Assembly: GCF_000350105.1 (NCBI RefSeq) | Contig: NZ_CAIY01000036.1 | Span: forward strand, 1-33,139 | Reading direction: 5' to 3' | Length of the DNA: 33,139 nt | From: Richelia intracellularis HH01 | GTDB taxonomy: Bacteria; Cyanobacteriota; Cyanobacteriia; Cyanobacteriales; Nostocaceae | Part shown: piece by piece, positions 1-9,557 of the stretch | Numbering within the stretch: the first letter of the stretch is position 1 | Layout of the letters: the number at the start of each line of letters is the position of its first letter | Translations under genes and position numbers: made by a program | Notes under the pieces: model-generated | Told to the model about the DNA's origin: nothing | The model's database searches: none | What the model saw: the letters and a program-made list of their open reading frames with translations, nothing else

Positions 1-489
1 TTATAAAACTAATATTGTTATTATATTAATAATTAGTTTACTAAGTTCACTAGATAAAATTAATAAATTTAAATATTTTTGATATCTTACAAGACTATTA
101 TAGGCATAATTTCTGCTATTTATTTTATAACAAAAACAGAAATTATAAATAGTAAAAATTAGAAAATCTTCAAGCCTTATACGCAAACAATTTTCTCGAT
201 TATTTTTATATAAAAGCTTGAATCATATTTGCCTTATGTATTATAATATTGCTGAAGTAAATTCTTACTATTCTATTAAAATCTAGCAGTAATATGTGGA
301 AATAAGTAGATTAGATAGTGAAATTTATAGTAATTCAAATATTATACATAATTAGCCTGTAGAGTCATAATTTTTTTTTGCTATGGAGCTTTGATATATT
401 ATACATATTTCCTGTCTAATATTAGGAGTTTCGAGAAAAGTCTACAACAACCAAATTTACTTAATTTATTAATTTAAAGGAGTAAAAGT
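1..489. other. AT-rich intergenic leader region
   Basis: No convincing coding sequence is seen on either strand. A 61-codon open frame on the minus strand at the left edge is low-complexity Ile/Asn/Leu/Tyr-rich and looks like chance AT-rich sequence. The right end carries the ribosome binding site of the radical-SAM gene. Confidence 0.6.
476..482 (+). promoter_or_regulatory. Strong Shine-Dalgarno site of the radical-SAM gene
   Basis: AAAGGAG lies 7 bases before the ATG at 490. It is one of the clearest ribosome binding sites in the window and fixes the start of the downstream gene. Confidence 0.75.
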
Positions 490-1113
490 ATGGAAAGAGG
501 GATTAATGACTCATTATTATCATTCATAGACATTCCCATTGGATACCTAAATATTATGGGTTATATCGATGAATCAGAAGTGAATGGTCCTGGTTGTCGT
601 GCTGTTGTGTGGGCACAAGGTTGTTTACAGGAGTGCCCTGGTTGTTTTAATCATGATTCCTGGTCATTTGAGATAAATCAACTGATTACTGTTGATGCCT
701 TAGCAGAAAAAATCCTTAGCAATCCACGCAATACAGGTGTGACATTTTCTGGTGGAGAACCATTTTGGCAAGCACCTGCATTTGCAGCTTTGGCTAGTAA
801 GCTCAGACTGAAAGGCTTAAATATTATGTCGTTTACAGGCTTTTATCTAGAAAAACTAAAATCTGAATATGCCCCCCCTGGGGCAAAGGAACTAATGGAC
901 CAACTGGATATTTTGATAGATGGTGCATTTGTTGAATCTCTGGCGATTAATAATCCCAGTTCTCCCGTATCCTCTACCAATCAGAGAATACATATATTTA
1001 ATCCAAAATTACAAGATAATATGACATGGTCAAGCAACCAAACAGAAGTTCATATATTTAAAGATGGTAGTCGTATTGTTACCGGTTATCGTAGTTGGCT
1101 AGAAAAGTCTTAG
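490..1113 (+). CDS. Radical-SAM protein, anaerobic RNR activase-like (NrdG family)
   Basis: This 207-aa protein has the radical-SAM cluster motif CxxxCxxC (C45, C49, C52, in WAQGCLQECPGCFN) and the SAM-binding GGEP motif (SGGEPFW, residues 88-91). The layout, a short N-terminal extension and then a single 4Fe-4S cluster domain, fits the activating enzymes of class III ribonucleotide reductase, which cleave SAM to install a glycyl radical on a partner. No NrdD-type reductase is in the window, so the partner is unknown and a different substrate is possible. The ATG start is supported by a strong ribosome binding site. The gene stands alone, and a convergent neighbour lies 450 bp downstream. The family call is secure; the exact role is not. 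Confidence 0.85.
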   Translation: MERGINDSLLSFIDIPIGYLNIMGYIDESEVNGPGCRAVVWAQGCLQECPGCFNHDSWSFEINQLITVDALAEKILSNPRNTGVTFSGGEPFWQAPAFAALASKLRLKGLNIMSFTGFYLEKLKSEYAPPGAKELMDQLDILIDGAFVESLAINNPSSPVSSTNQRIHIFNPKLQDNMTWSSNQTEVHIFKDGSRIVTGYRSWLEKS

Positions 1114-1338
1114 GAATGGATTAGAAATTAGATCTAGTAAATTTTTCCCTTTTCTTGTATTCATAATCTTCTCAACTTTATCATTTATGATCAAAGTGAA
1201 AATAATAAATGCCAGAACTCATATTGACTATCCTCTTTTACCATCTCTCAGTTTATAATTTACTGTAATATGATTATTCTTCAGCATAGATAATCAAAAT
1301 TTTAGTTTTCAGAACTATTTGTATATCTTAGACTACCA

Positions 1339-1375
1339 GTGCAAAGACAAATAATTTTATTATTTGTCTTTGCAC
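1339..1375. repeat. Perfect 17-bp palindrome with 3-nt loop, between convergent genes
   Basis: The arms, starting GTGCAAAGACAAATAAT, are perfectly complementary around a TTT loop. The element sits between two convergent genes, so it may be a bidirectional transcription end or an mRNA 3' stabiliser. No clear T-tract follows, so a classical Rho-independent terminator is not certain. Confidence 0.75.
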
Positions 1376-1411
1376 GTTTGTGAATATATTTTGGTGAAAT
1401 TACTCTCATAG

Positions 1412-1444
1412 TAAGGATAAGAACTATTAATTACCTTATCCTTA
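1412..1444. repeat. 10-bp inverted repeat with 13-nt loop
   Basis: TAAGGATAAG is followed after 13 bases by its exact reverse complement. It lies about 36 bp beyond the stronger palindrome at 1339-1375 in the same convergent spacer and may contribute to transcript ending on the minus strand. Confidence 0.55.
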
Positions 1445-1562
1445 TAGTTATTCATATAACTGTTAGTTTTATTGTTGAAGTTACTCACGATAATATCACT
1501 AATATCTTAATGGTTGAGGTAAAAATAACATTATAAAGCGAAGATTATGTCATGTATTTATA

Positions 1563-1910
1563 CTAGATGTATTTAGTATAAATATGATCGCTTTTGGCTG
1601 CCATAATAAAGTCATTACGATGTAGCCCTTTAATAGCATGAGTCCACCAAGTTGCTGTTACTTTTCCCCATTCTGTTAGTAAAGAAGGATGATGTCCTTC
1701 TATTTCTGCTGCTTCTCCTACAAGTTGGGTAAAGGCTAGTGCCTTCTGAAAATTTGAAAATAGATAGGTGCGTTGTAACCTTCTTTCCCCATCTTGGATA
1801 ATGATGCCCCACTCAGGAATTTGAGGCTTTAACTCCGTAATAATTTCATCTGTTACTGATTTGGATCTACTACTACAAGAAATACATGTTTGTTCTGATA
1901 AGATCTGCAT
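1563..1910 (-). CDS. Pterin-4a-carbinolamine dehydratase (PCD/DCoH family)
   Basis: This 115-aa protein matches the small PCD fold throughout. It has EGHHP (residues 71-75, with the active-site histidine pair H73-H74), then W81, WWTH (H91) and GLHRND (D100), in the order and spacing of the family signature. The family dehydrates 4a-hydroxytetrahydropterin in pterin recycling. In cyanobacteria without phenylalanine hydroxylase the true substrate is less clear, and PCD-like proteins have also been tied to Rubisco assembly in some bacteria. The N-terminus has a CISC pair (C9, C12), which I cannot interpret. The ATG is preceded by AGGA at about 11 nt. The gene is monocistronic in this window. Confidence 0.85.
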   Translation of the reverse strand: MQILSEQTCISCSSRSKSVTDEIITELKPQIPEWGIIIQDGERRLQRTYLFSNFQKALAFTQLVGEAAEIEGHHPSLLTEWGKVTATWWTHAIKGLHRNDFIMAAKSDHIYTKYI

Positions 1911-2350
1911 TTAAATTTTTCCTGAAAATTATAGTTCACTATAATAAATCATTTATGACATTTTTTATATATTATGTTAGTTGCGACAATTTCTATAGTC
2001 TTAAATTCTTAAGGGAAAACAATCAAGGCGCTATCCAGATTTATGTCAGCTAACATTGCTATCTTCTTCCTTTTATATGGGTTCTATTTTCTATAGATGC
2101 TTATCTTATATACAAGCAATAATATTTATTACGTGTTATTATCTTCATAAGATATATTATCTACTTTGTAAATAAAAATAACCTAAGTTCAATAATTTAA
2201 ATAATCGATTTCCAGCTTATTGAGCTTGATCATCATGAAAATTTATTAAAATTTGTTAACTTAGTTTATAAGCAGAATAGTTAAGGACTTAACATCGGAT
2301 TTTTATACTAATAATGCTTTCCTCTGTGCTACCACAAACTATAGCTATTA
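1911..2350. other. Intergenic spacer, no gene seen
   Basis: AT-rich sequence between two minus-strand genes. It should hold the promoter of the pterin dehydratase gene and the 3' end of the rqcH transcript. No RNA gene, repeat or open frame of note was seen. Confidence 0.5.
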
Positions 2351-4084
2351 TTATATAAATTGGGAATCTCTAAATTGTTGGGGTTTACCCCAAATAATTT
2401 GTTCTTGTCGGTAAATAGCAATTCCTGGTTTAGCCCCCTTTGGTTTGTAAACATGTCTTGTTTGGGTATAAACTACTGGAACTTGATCACTTTGGCAGGC
2501 ACGACTGTAGTACGCTGCCAAGTTAGCTGTGAATTGAAGGTCTTCACTATCAGCTATAGTGCCAGGTTCTAAACGCAGTAGTACATGACTCCCCGGTATC
2601 TCTTGAGCGTGAAACCACAAGTCATAATCTCCAGCTAGACGAAAGCTCAAATAATCATTTTGATTGTTGTTACGTCCAACTAATACCTCAAAACCACTAG
2701 CAGTATGGTAACGGTGAAAGTTGTAGGTACGATCTTTGTAATTATGATTAATATACTTTTGTGCTTTCAAATATTGTTGTTGAATTAATTCTTCTCTAAT
2801 TTCTTCTAGAGTTTGTAAATCTATTAGAGATTTATAACTATCTATCTGGATAATCGAAGCTTCTACGTGTTGCAAGTAATTTATTTCTGCCATCACCTCT
2901 ATTAAAAGGGGCTTAACCAATTTATTAGCACGTTTTAGTTTTTGGTGTTTTTTATATAAGTATTGAGCATTTTGTACAGCATTTTTATTTACCTCTAGAG
3001 GAATTCTTACGGGTTCCCCAGTTTCAAAATCTGGGAGTTTAATTTCCGTCATTCCCGGTTCCCATGTTTGCAGATATGCCATTAATAGGTCAGCTTTTTG
3101 TCGGTATGTATTTGCATGTAGAGACTGCTGCAACTTATCAGCAAAAGTGTTTTGTTTTACTACTAATTTGGTTAATGTATTACTCAATTTTTGACTTAAA
3201 TAATGGCGTAGTTGTTCAAATTGCTGTTGATTAAGTTGATTGGTATAATACTGATTAATAAGTTTCTGGATATCACTCACAGTTTCCACTACTTGCCAGC
3301 CCATTATATTGTATCCAGTGGATGTGGTTACAGGTCTAAACTTTCCCTCAGCCAAGGCTTGTAACCACATCTGCCAATATTGAAATAACTCTTGCCATAT
3401 ACTAGGTGTCAGGGAAGATATGGTGCAATTAGGACTAACTCCAGCACAATTTAGCATGGATTCAATCAATGAAGGGGAAAGTCCACGATAGTTTTGTAGT
3501 AATCGTGTTTTAAGTATCCCTGGAACTAAACTTACTCTCTCTTGCCAACTTTGTTGAGATTCTCCCAAAGTGGGAATTGTATTAGTAAGCTTTGGCGGTT
3601 TTTCATATATTTTTCCTGTAAGTAAGGTACGAACGCCAGACTTTTTTCCATGTACTTGGTTAGCAACAGTAATAATTATATTTTGTGTATCGAGAAGAAT
3701 CACATTACTATGTTTGCCCATTATCTCTACATGTAGATGATAAATTGGGGCTTCTCCTGGGCGACGAGCAAATCGCATATCTAAAGCACGTTCCCAAGGA
3801 GCAATCATTTCTATTCCAACTAATACTAACCCCCCTAACTGATGTATTAGTTGTCGACTGAAAGTAAAGGTGTCTGGTAGTCGTGGTGGTGGATTACCAA
3901 TGCACATCCTTGCAGCTTGAGGGTGCCAAGAAATATCTAACCAACACCTACCATGTAAATTTCTTAGGGCTAAGGCAATGGTATAGCAATCCCGTTGGTA
4001 AACTTTTTCTAAACGTGATGGTAACCAACGACAACGTATGTCACTACAAATTGCTACCAGGGTTGTAAAGTCAACTGTCTGCAC
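2351..4084 (-). CDS. rqcH: RqcH / NFACT family ribosome quality-control protein
   Basis: This 577-aa protein has NFACT family layout: an N-terminal NFACT-N (FbpA-like) domain to about residue 250, a central helical coiled-coil region (about 280-430) and a C-terminal NFACT-R (DUF814) domain with DLWFHAQEIPGSHVLLR at 488-504. Bacterial RqcH binds 50S subunits carrying stalled nascent chains and recruits tRNA-Ala to add C-terminal alanine tails that mark them for proteolysis. The NFACT-N acidic-Arg pair (Asp-Arg in many members) appears here as E98-R99 (WERALDMRF), a conservative change that I believe is usual in cyanobacteria. The start is GTG at 4084; an ATG two bases upstream is out of frame. 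Older annotations call these proteins fibronectin-binding. The family call is secure; activity is inferred. Confidence 0.9.
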   Translation of the reverse strand: MQTVDFTTLVAICSDIRCRWLPSRLEKVYQRDCYTIALALRNLHGRCWLDISWHPQAARMCIGNPPPRLPDTFTFSRQLIHQLGGLVLVGIEMIAPWERALDMRFARRPGEAPIYHLHVEIMGKHSNVILLDTQNIIITVANQVHGKKSGVRTLLTGKIYEKPPKLTNTIPTLGESQQSWQERVSLVPGILKTRLLQNYRGLSPSLIESMLNCAGVSPNCTISSLTPSIWQELFQYWQMWLQALAEGKFRPVTTSTGYNIMGWQVVETVSDIQKLINQYYTNQLNQQQFEQLRHYLSQKLSNTLTKLVVKQNTFADKLQQSLHANTYRQKADLLMAYLQTWEPGMTEIKLPDFETGEPVRIPLEVNKNAVQNAQYLYKKHQKLKRANKLVKPLLIEVMAEINYLQHVEASIIQIDSYKSLIDLQTLEEIREELIQQQYLKAQKYINHNYKDRTYNFHRYHTASGFEVLVGRNNNQNDYLSFRLAGDYDLWFHAQEIPGSHVLLRLEPGTIADSEDLQFTANLAAYYSRACQSDQVPVVYTQTRHVYKPKGAKPGIAIYRQEQIIWGKPQQFRDSQFI

Positions 4085-5484
4085 ATTAATTAGCTATTTT
4101 TATTTGTTGCCTCGTTGTATAAGTATAACAAAAGCGAGATGTAATAATCAGGAAATACTAGGAAAAGTTTTCAATTTGTTTCATTTAACATAACTGCGTA
4201 GTACCGTACCATATTTGTTGAAGACAAACATCATCCTATTTTTAAATCAACCGTAAAGCTTCAAGTCTAAATTTAAGTAATTTTAAAGAAGTCTGCATGT
4301 TTATAATTGACCATTACCCTAGTATTTGGGTTAAAGAACTTAATGAAAAAAATATTTTTGGGTACAATACTTTCGTATGGGCATAAATATTATTATTCGG
4401 TAATAAGAGATAAAATAAAAAATTAGTAACTGGATTATAAAAGTGTGAAGAACAGAGCAGGTATTAAAGTAATAATAGCTGCTATTGGCAATAGCTTTAT
4501 TAAAAAATAAAGTAGTTAATCATCCTATTACTTGTATTTTACTTGGCTAAAAGATACATTTATTTCATGGAACTTAAAAGTGCTTTTGAAATAACAAAAA
4601 TAAAACCTAGCCAAAATATATCTAAGTATTTTTTATTATGTTTTGCTTTTTATTTTACCTAGTATTGAGCTGACTATAAGTTCAGTTTGATGTATACTCT
4701 GCCCAAATTTATTCATCAACTCATATCTTGAAAGGTTATTGTAGGAAATACCTTGAGTATGATATATATAGTTAACCAGGTGTTAGAAAGCAGCGTAGTT
4801 GTACTTGGAAGTATTTAAGAATTTTATTTGAAAAGAGTACATTATTCTAATGTAGGGTAAACTCTTAGTATTTTCACGGTGAGGATTTTCATCATTATAA
4901 ATACATGTTAGAACTTGTATATGGTAATGTACTGATTAAAATATCTTTTTGATTGATTGGAAGTTTAAAGGCAGAAAAATAATATTTTTAATAATCAATG
5001 AAAATAAAAAGTTTAGTAGATTTATATAAATACAAAGAAATAAAATTTATGAGTTCGATGAACTGTGTATATCTTGTAGAAATACTCTTGCCTTAAATAT
5101 AATAAATACCACAGTCAAGTAAGCTTAATTTAGTATTGTTAAATTGAGGTTAATTATAGGGAGTTAATAATTGATTCAGTGGAATTATCGAATCTTTTAG
5201 TTAAAAATGCGATGAGATGTATTTTACAGACCAACTAAAATTGGATAATTTCAACCGGAGCCCTTAATGATTAAGCAACTGTTCAATTACACTTTTGATA
5301 TTTTTTAGGAGATAACAACAAATGACATACGCTTATTTGAATTAATTCCGGCTGGTTTAACCTCATTTACAAAATTAAAAATCAGGATTATAAACCATTG
5401 ATAAGGTTAATATTGAAAGATTACTAGCTAAGTATTATCCTAAATATAGGATACTTGAAAGGCAATATATATACTTATAAAGCG
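4085..5484. other. 1.4-kb gene-poor AT-rich spacer
   Basis: No gene is supported. A 7-codon frame at about 5322 (MTYAYLN) follows a good AGGAG and could be the 5' remnant of a lost gene. A 21-codon GTG frame near 4443 encodes a short hydrophobic peptide, but nothing supports its expression. A 7-bp stem-loop (TATCCTA-TAGGATA) lies just before the transposase remnant. I saw no clear terminal inverted repeat marking the left edge of an insertion sequence. Confidence 0.5.
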
Positions 5485-5766
5485 ATGGCTCGGAAGGCTT
5501 ATTCTAGTGATCTTAGTGATTTAGAGTGGGAAATACTAGCACCATTAATTCCACCACCCAAATTGGGTGGACATCCTCGTACAACTAACATGAGAGAAGT
5601 ATGCAATGCCATCTACTATCAATTAAAAACAGGGTGTCAATGGAATATGCTTCCTAGAGATTTTCCCCCAAGTTCAACAGTATATAATTATTACCGAAAA
5701 TGGCAAAAACGTGGAGTTTGGCGAGAATTGAACCATACATTACGTGATCGTTTAAGAGAAAAATAG
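5485..5766 (+). pseudogene. Truncated IS5-type transposase, N-terminal DUF4096 part
   Basis: The 93-aa product starts MARKAYSSDLSDLEWE and contains the DUF4096-type domain of IS5-family transposases: LIPPPK, then TGCQWNMLPRDFPPSSTVYNYY, where the W and the LP-DFPP-STVY pattern are typical. The catalytic DDE domain that should follow is missing; the frame stops after LREK. A short relic in another frame just downstream (NNNREPTSEKINF) may be a trace of the next segment. No terminal repeats or target duplication were visible. This is a dead insertion sequence stub inside a gene-poor region. The ATG at 5485 fits the family start better than codons further upstream. Confidence 0.8.
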
Positions 5767-6589
5767 GGTTTTAATTGCAACTACCTCCTACAATAACAAC
5801 AGAGAACCAACAAGTGAGAAAATCAACTTCTCTTGATTTACAAAATTTTGTTTTGGGCAATTAGTCAAAAATGGGGAAAGCCAAACTATATTTAATAACC
5901 TTTGACTATTACTTAAATTTTGATGAATGGGGAAAATAAACAACTGTAAAATTTGAATTTATTATACTCTCACTCTTAGTGCAAGGATCATAAGTCTAAC
6001 TCTCTTGTTAGTTATTACATCTAAACTAGAATTAATTCATCTACATATAAAATAAGGGTTGCTTTACATCTTATCTAAAGATAAAGCTACAGAAAAAATA
6101 AGATTTATATAGTTTTACCAAAATATGTAATTATTTTTTTTCAAAGATTATGAATATATAAGAGAAAAATAACCTGGCTTCCACACAAGTATAAATTTGG
6201 CGATTTTCAAGCAGTTTTTCTTAACGTGAGGTTATATAGGAAGATGGTAAAGTCCTTATATCGATGACATAATAAGTTTTTTCCAAGAAAAAATCTGGTA
6301 AAAACAAAATTAAGGTGGCAGGTATGATCATCAATATGTTTTGAGATTCTGGGATTTAGACATATAATTCGTCACTATTCTAAAATTAGTAAAGGCATAG
6401 GCCAAAGTATTTCATATCCTTCTTAATTAATATCTACTAAAGAATACTTAGTGTGAATTATAAAATATAAGGTTGGTTGAGTCATGTGGTATAAATGGAT
6501 GATACTAGTATCATTCATACTACAAAACTATAGTTAAGATTGCCTCAAACTATTACCAGAGTGCAATAACCAGTAGTAGAATAATTCTT
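5767..6589. other. Spacer after the transposase stub, no gene seen
   Basis: AT-rich sequence of about 820 bp. The first 60 bases may contain degenerate transposase sequence. Nothing else is supported on either strand. Confidence 0.5.
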
Positions 6590-6997
6590 ATGAAATTAGA
6601 ATTCGTTCCCGTTGATAAGTTCTACTTTGCTATTACCTTGGCTGTTAGAACACTTGAATATTTAGAATATCCCGGGTTGGTCGATAGTACGCGGTCCGAA
6701 TTGTTTCGGGAATATGGTCAGCCTTCAACTGTCGCTCCTGGTAAACAAAATACATTTAACTATGTCTTTTCAGTTCTGGGCGTAGATAATAGTCCTTCCA
6801 GTCAACTTATAGTTTCTATATCGGACTGGCAAAATAAATTACGTCTGAGTAGTGATTATGGCTGGGTTTTGAACTCTGAATATAAGCCCATCCGCACAGA
6901 AAAATTTAACCAACGCACCCATTTTTCCCAAAGTCTACAAAGCTATATACAAAAAGACTTACAAATATGTATGAAAGACCTGAATCTTAAGCTTTAA
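6590..6997 (+). CDS. Uncharacterised 135-aa soluble protein
   Basis: I do not recognise this protein. It has normal, non-repetitive composition with several Trp and Tyr residues (SDWQNKLR, YGWVLNSEY), no transmembrane segment and no signal peptide, and its codon use is less AT-biased than the surrounding spacer, so it looks real. The N-terminal MKLEFVPVDKFYFAIT and the middle FNYVFSVLGVDNSP suggest a small alpha/beta fold. No Shine-Dalgarno is obvious before the ATG. It is convergent with the RRM gene, the two being separated by a 72-bp spacer with a perfect hairpin. It may be a lineage-restricted cyanobacterial protein. Confidence 0.65.
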   Translation: MKLEFVPVDKFYFAITLAVRTLEYLEYPGLVDSTRSELFREYGQPSTVAPGKQNTFNYVFSVLGVDNSPSSQLIVSISDWQNKLRLSSDYGWVLNSEYKPIRTEKFNQRTHFSQSLQSYIQKDLQICMKDLNLKL

Positions 6998-7012
6998 AAA
7001 CAATCAGAGGGA

Positions 7013-7051
7013 TTAAAAATTAAAAATTGGCCAGGAATTTTTAATTTTTAA
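7013..7051. terminator. Perfect 16-bp stem hairpin between convergent genes
   Basis: TTAAAAATTAAAAATT and its exact complement surround the loop GGCCAGG. The element fills the gap between the 135-aa gene (+) and the RRM gene (-), ending 18 bp before the latter's stop codon. With T-rich arms on both strands it can serve as a bidirectional terminator. Confidence 0.7.
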
Positions 7052-7068
7052 GGTTCCCAAACCAACAA

Positions 7069-7548
7069 CTAATTAGTTGTCTGTGCAGCTAGCATCTCTT
7101 TAAGCTTTTCCAGCTCTGTAGCCCAACGAGGATCTGGACGGATTGTATCAGAATCTCCTCCATAAGGAGAACTATTATCTCGTGAATTATTATTACGACG
7201 GGATTTTTTCGAATTTTTCTCCCGACGGTTATTCTCTTTAGCAGGAGTTCCTTGAGTTGCTAACTTAGTACTTTGTTCTTCTCCATCTTCTGTCCTTGCG
7301 CGTGGCAGAGCTTTTTCTATTTTAATTATAGTATCTTTGAAGGTTTGACCATTATACTTTTCAATGATCTGGTCTGCCTGCTCATTATTGTTGACGGTAA
7401 TAAAGCCAAACCCTCGACACTTGCCTGTCTTGCGATCTTTGATTAACTTAGTCGTAACGCTATCTCCCTCTTCTACAAATACTGCTTGTAAATCCTGGCG
7501 ATCTATTTCCTCTTTGGGCAAATTGCCTATATATAAACGAACAGACAT
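7069..7548 (-). CDS. RRM-type RNA-binding protein (cyanobacterial Rbp family)
   Basis: This 159-aa protein has one N-terminal RNA recognition motif: RNP2 is LYIGNL (residues 5-10) and RNP1 is RGFGFITV (45-52). After about residue 83 comes a low-complexity basic tail rich in Lys, Arg, Asn and Ser, and then a conserved-looking end, DPRWATELEKLKEMLA. Cyanobacterial Rbp proteins bind single-stranded RNA, and several are cold-induced and have been linked to mRNA localisation or stability. AGAGG lies about 9 nt before the ATG. The long upstream spacer could hold a regulatory 5' leader, but I saw no specific element. This member is longer than the roughly 100-aa Gly-tailed type. Confidence 0.9.
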   Translation of the reverse strand: MSVRLYIGNLPKEEIDRQDLQAVFVEEGDSVTTKLIKDRKTGKCRGFGFITVNNNEQADQIIEKYNGQTFKDTIIKIEKALPRARTEDGEEQSTKLATQGTPAKENNRREKNSKKSRRNNNSRDNSSPYGGDSDTIRPDPRWATELEKLKEMLAAQTTN

Positions 7549-7742
7549 GAGCTATACCTCTGTTTAATGGGATAAAACATAAAGAACTTGTTGCTTCTGA
7601 TGTGTGGCCAATAACTACAATACTGGCCGAAAATGTCGTCAATCAAATTCTTTCCTCAAAATCGTCAACCGAAACAACCCAGTTTTTCTCGATGTTTAAG
7701 TTCACTCAATACAAACATGCATACAAGATCCAGAGCACCTTA

Positions 7743-7851
7743 TCATTCACGAATTTGCAATTCAGCGGTTTCCCAGGTACTTTGGAGCAAAGTTTCCACT
7801 AGTCTGGCGGGAGAACTGATACCATCCCCCACCTTATCATGGTCTTGAACT
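7743..7851 (-). pseudogene. Short protein-like relic upstream of the RRM gene
   Basis: An open stretch of about 35 codons reads VGDGISSPARLVETLLQSTW and then ETAELQIRE before TGA. Base composition is closer to coding DNA than the flanks. It has no good start, being preceded by an in-frame TGA, so it may be the decayed end of a lost gene. I cannot name the family. It could also be a conserved leader of the RRM transcript. Confidence 0.25.
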
Positions 7852-8591
7852 ATGTAGCCAGTTCAAACTTTACATTTTTAATTTTCTCCTGATGAGAGCC
7901 GCAGCATAAAATACTTTATATTTCAGAGTTTTTATCTGAACAGACAAGAGCCATCATAAAACTGGCTTTCCTTTAACTATCTTTGAGAAGTAATGCTTAT
8001 GACATACAACTATTATAAATATACATAATACCATCTAATGTGATAAGAAAAACAGCTTCAAACCAAATCCCAAATAAATTTTAGTGATAAGGCTGAACAA
8101 AAATTTTTGGAAAAAACCTTGTTCAAATTTTAAGAAAATAACTATAAAGACCCGTTCTACGCCCTTCATGGTTGAAGACTGCAATACATTTTTCCCAATT
8201 TACAGGAGCCATAAGTATATTTTTCTTGATTATTTATACTTGCTTTATCTATGTTATATACGCAATTTGATTGGAGTTCATGATTTTCATACAGTATTGA
8301 AATTTTTGATAGCCATCTATTTTTTTACTAATGCTAATAATAGCAATTTTCCTAATTATCTTAATTTATGTTTATTTTTATTATCTTGTTTCCAGATAAC
8401 TCTTAGTTATTTCCTATTCTCTCAGGAATCCTATATCTTAATTTTCATAAAACAGTGAAGTCTTTCCCAATCAATGATTGTATATATTCTGTTTGAAAAA
8501 AGTTTAAGGTATTCTGACTATTATGAAACACACGTGTATTCCCCTATTGCCTTCCTGCTATAATTATGGAATGTGAAAAAGTTTATTCTCC

Positions 8592-8624
8592 ATTAATTAT
8601 GATAAGTCTTCAATCATAATTAAT
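8592..8624. repeat. Perfect 12-bp inverted repeat, 9-nt loop
   Basis: ATTAATTATGAT and its exact complement flank AAGTCTTCA. It is AT-only apart from one G, so chance occurrence is more likely here than for the longer palindromes. Confidence 0.5.
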
Positions 8625-9105
8625 TATCGCTCAGATGCTTGGCAAATAATATTCTTGAATATTTCTTAACTCTTTTAAGAAGTTGTTGCCCTTTAGATAG
8701 TTTTAATAGCTTGCCTGTTTGCAGCTAAGACTTATAGCACTATTAATTTTAAAGTTGTAACTGCAATCAACTATCTTATATTTTTACGACCATAATAACC
8801 ACTACCTTACTTTGCTATTGCCTAAATTCTAACCATTTGACTTGCTATCCTATACACCATAAAGTCCTCATATCTAATGCATTATGTAATTTTATGACTT
8901 TTACTAGCAATAGTATAGAAAATGATGTTTGTAATTCAATATATATATAACTTATACTTATACCGTATTTAGTTTTTTATTCGCATAGCTTAGTTTTAAT
9001 AATTAATATTACCAATAGATTCATATTGTATATATTTTGACTTTCTTAAATAATTTCTACTTATATGAGAAATATACTAGACTTTATACTTAGGGAATTG
9101 ATTAC

Positions 9106-9150
9106 AGAATACCTGTAATTCCAAAGAGTTTTTGAAATTACAGGTATTCT
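9106..9150. repeat. Perfect 15-bp inverted repeat, 15-nt loop
   Basis: AGAATACCTGTAATT and its exact complement are separated by 15 bases. No annotated gene ends nearby, so a simple terminator role is unexplained. Confidence 0.65.
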
Positions 9151-9506
9151 ACTGGAAGTATACTAGTCTAAATAAAATTATTACACTGGAACAACTGATT
9201 GGAAATGCTTTTATTACAAGGATCATAATAAAAGCGGTGTGTTTACCTGAAGTATTATGAGTTTATCTTATCTTCATAATGCTTTTTGAGTAGTTTAATT
9301 TGGTATTATATTGCTCAAACTTGGAAGGATATTTATGAACAACTTATACTTTAAATATATATACAATGCCTATTGTTATTGAGTAAGTTTTCCTAAAACC
9401 TAATTCTTAATATAAGCTTTATTAGCTAGCTTATAAATACTGTCTTTTTGTCAAGGATAAATTTGACACTAGATTTTCAGAAAACCTTATTTATTCATTC
9501 TATTAG

Positions 9507-9557
9507 TTATACTAAGGCTAGTTTCTAAATAGGATTTAGAAACTAGCCTTAGTATAA
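9507..9557. repeat. Perfect 24-bp palindrome with 3-nt loop
   Basis: The arms (left arm starts TTATACTAAGGCTAGTTTCT) are complementary over all 24 positions around the loop AGG. It is the longest hairpin I found in the window. It lies about 190 bp before the cyclophilin start, in a spacer where no gene ends. A T-poor sequence follows, so it is not a classical intrinsic terminator. Confidence 0.8.

Noticed and set aside
1..186. 61-codon minus-strand frame at the left edge
   Set aside because: Low-complexity AT-rich translation without any domain or start signal.
4443..4510. 21-codon GTG frame (VKNRAGIKVIIAAIG...)
   Set aside because: Too short, without a ribosome binding site or any supporting context.
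7602..7848. Two overlapping plus-strand frames of 66-71 codons opposite the RRM leader
   Set aside because: No start context; the opposite strand of the same interval reads more like a protein relic.
8084..8458. 124-codon plus-strand open frame
   Set aside because: Extreme Phe/Tyr/Leu/Ile/Asn content, no ribosome binding site, composition equal to the AT-rich spacer; likely chance.
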